Shown here: in pieces, positions 62,677 to 64,000 of the stretch
Numbering within the stretch: position 1 is the stretch's first letter
Layout of the letters: every line of letters starts with the position of its first letter
Origin: an uncultured Bryobacterales bacterium
GTDB lineage: Bacteria; Acidobacteriota; Terriglobia; Bryobacterales; UBA6623
Length of the DNA stretch: 64,000 bases
Assembly (NCBI GenBank): GCA_958295955.1
Contig: OY282420.1
Span: 1,316,435 to 1,380,434 of the forward strand
Reading direction: 5' to 3'
Notes under the pieces: model-generated
Database searches by the model: none
What the model was told of the DNA's origin: nothing
Seen by the model: the letters and a program-made list of their open reading frames with translations, nothing else
Translations under genes and position numbers: made by a program

Positions 62677-62743
62677 AGCTCCCGTGCTCGCGCCCTGAGT
62701 ATGTAAGACGAACGAACCAGCCGTTCTTACGGCACGGGAAGCT
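62677..62743. promoter_or_regulatory. nested inverted repeats upstream of the sigma factor gene
   Basis: Outer arms TCCCGTGC (62680-62687) and GCACGGGA (62732-62739) are perfect complements; inner arms GTAAGA (62703-62708) and TCTTAC (62725-62730) are also complementary. An A/T-rich TAAAAATTATT follows at 62743-62753. This could be an operator or a folded leader for autoregulation. Confidence 0.4.
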
Positions 62744-62817
62744 AAAAATTATTGTGGGCGTTCAAGGGTGCGGTGTCAACCGCTGCTTGCGGAGCGGCCG
62801 AGAAAAAGCGCTCGATT

Positions 62818-64000
62818 TCAGCGCGCGGGCTGCGTCCGGCGCAGAAGCGCAACCCAGTCCTTGCCCGGATGATGCGGCGGCGCGATCTGGATGCTGCCCA
62901 CGTCGCGCATGCTCGCTTCGCCAACACGCACCGTCGCCTGTCTGTCCGCCTGCAGCCCGCCGCCGTTGCGCGGGTCGTACCAGCGCAGCGTGTACTCTCC
63001 CGCGGCTATCCTCAGGCTCGTCCGGTTTCCTTCGGGCAAATAGACGGCATAGATTTCTCCCTCCTTGGCGAACACGAACGCTTTGCCGTCGCCGCTCACC
63101 TCGTTCGCCGGCCACATTTCCCAAAACGGAAGATGCTTCTGGAAAAATTCAAGGGCGTAGCGGGTCTGGTCCCACATGATGTCGCGCGACCGCCAGTCTT
63201 CGCAGTTGAGATCCATGTGGTCGTAGGCATAGCCGAAATACCATTCGACGCCGGAGCCGCCGCCCATCAGATTGCCCCACAGGGCTTGCTTGCGCGGCTT
63301 GTCGTGCAGCGGGTCTTCGGCGTCAGGCATCACGCCGACCGATGCGGGCGTCTGCTCGTCGTGGAAGATCGCCCAGGGGCGTCCGGCGGCGGCCGACCGG
63401 GCGCGGAGCACGAAGGCTTCCCGGTTCGAGTCTTCCATGCGACCCTGGATGGAGGACGCGGAAAAGTTCTCGGAGCCCATGATGGCCGTATAGGAATGCA
63501 AGCTGCGGGTGTTGTGCGTATGCACGGTGACCGCGTGATCGTTCGGGTCCATGCGGCGGATGTAGGCCGCGATTTCTTCGCGGTCCGCGCGGGGCGTGTC
63601 GTTCTCTTCGCCGAGATTCCAGACCACGGCGAGATGATGGCCGAAGCGGGCGGCCAACTCGCGCAGGTAGAGCTTGCGGACGCGGTTCAGCCCCGGCGCG
63701 CCTCCGAGTTTCCGATCGTTCTCGGTTTCCTGCGTGATGACGTGCATCATGACGCCGCGCCGTTCCATGTGGGCGAAGACAATTTCCCATTGGGCCAGCT
63801 TCGAAACGTCGAAGCGGTCGCGGCTTTGGGGGTCGTTCCACATCCAGACGTCCTTGCCGTCGCCGCCGTCGAGGTTATAGGTCAGGAAATAGATGCTGTT
63901 CATTCCCTTCGAGGCCAGATAGTTCACCGCGCCGATGATGTTCTTGCCCTTATCGCCTTGCCAAGTGGGGTCGCCGGAGGCCCAGTCCCGCGCGTGCGGC
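62818..64000 (-). CDS. DUF4038/DUF5060-like glycosidase-type protein, 5' end outside window
   Basis: The minus-strand frame is open from the window edge to the stop at 62818; the N-terminus is missing. The visible part starts near DWASGDPTWQGDKGKNIIGA and NYLASKGMNSIYFLTYNLDGGDGKDVW. VFAHMERRGVMMHVITQETEND, VVWNLGEENDTP with a possible catalytic Glu, FHDEQTPASVG and LWGNLMGGGSGVEWYFGY are TIM-barrel blocks of DUF4038/DUF5060-like glycoside hydrolases; the C-terminus is a putative collagen-binding-like beta domain (AGEYTLRWYDPRNGG). Likely secreted, acting on a plant or microbial glycan. Confidence 0.75.
   Translation of the reverse strand, partial: PHARDWASGDPTWQGDKGKNIIGAVNYLASKGMNSIYFLTYNLDGGDGKDVWMWNDPQSRDRFDVSKLAQWEIVFAHMERRGVMMHVITQETENDRKLGGAPGLNRVRKLYLRELAARFGHHLAVVWNLGEENDTPRADREEIAAYIRRMDPNDHAVTVHTHNTRSLHSYTAIMGSENFSASSIQGRMEDSNREAFVLRARSAAAGRPWAIFHDEQTPASVGVMPDAEDPLHDKPRKQALWGNLMGGGSGVEWYFGYAYDHMDLNCEDWRSRDIMWDQTRYALEFFQKHLPFWEMWPANEVSGDGKAFVFAKEGEIYAVYLPEGNRTSLRIAAGEYTLRWYDPRNGGGLQADRQATVRVGEASMRDVGSIQIAPPHHPGKDWVALLRRTQPAR

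Overview
The window is high-GC bacterial DNA with dense genes on both strands. It most resembles an Acidobacteria genome of the Bryobacterales/Solibacter kind. Supporting gene types are an Oar-like TonB receptor with a carboxypeptidase-regulatory domain, PSCyt1/DUF1549/DUF1553 plus DUF1501 proteins, secreted arylsulfatases, DUF1080, a PL22 oligogalacturonate lyase, a DUF4038/DUF5060-like protein and ASH-domain repeat proteins. This placement is inference from gene families; there is no rRNA. I see no tRNA, CRISPR array, prophage or insertion sequence.

Layout. 1-14421: secreted catabolism (partial PQQ-type sugar dehydrogenase, two formylglycine sulfatases, a GlcF-like Fe-S protein, a DUF1501/PSCyt pair), uvrC, and a beta-propeller/PHP fusion. 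14456-20025: acyl-CoA dehydrogenase, MaoC hydratase and CitE-like lyase, a duplicated beta-barrel protein and a class III aminotransferase. 20007-27701: feoAB with a small membrane protein, a Tat-exported beta-propeller, uppS-cdsA, a cbiM/cbiL-like/cbiQ metal uptake locus without an ATPase gene, and DUF1080. 27839-36245: DUF2007, a PafA-like phosphatase, PL22 lyase coupled to a D12 adenine methylase, metG-tatD and larC. 36427-43549: LysR divergent from a short leuA, a clipped methyltransferase, two exported Ig/ASH proteins (one with three nearly identical 333-bp repeats) and gluQ. 43546-52739: a DnaC-like ATPase, accC-accB, an M20 peptidase, hemH, moaA, two nucleotide-sugar enzymes and a prepilin. 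52934-64000: cstA, a small zinc-ribbon-like protein, a mutarotase-like protein, dapA, a TonB receptor behind an ECF sigma/anti-sigma pair, and a partial glycosidase-like gene.

Together these suggest an aerobic heterotroph that uses sulfated and pectic polysaccharides and imports iron and nickel/cobalt. LarC makes a nickel-pincer cofactor, so the metal transporter and larC may be functionally linked.

Three window-wide patterns stand out. First, about eleven genes carry a -10-like hexamer ending only 6-13 nt before the start codon, often preceded by GC, which predicts leaderless or nearly leaderless mRNAs. Second, five convergent gene pairs overlap by 4-19 nt. Third, an intergenic repeat family seems to occur at least three times. 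I found no clearly new multi-gene system; the best candidates for follow-up are listed in the findings.
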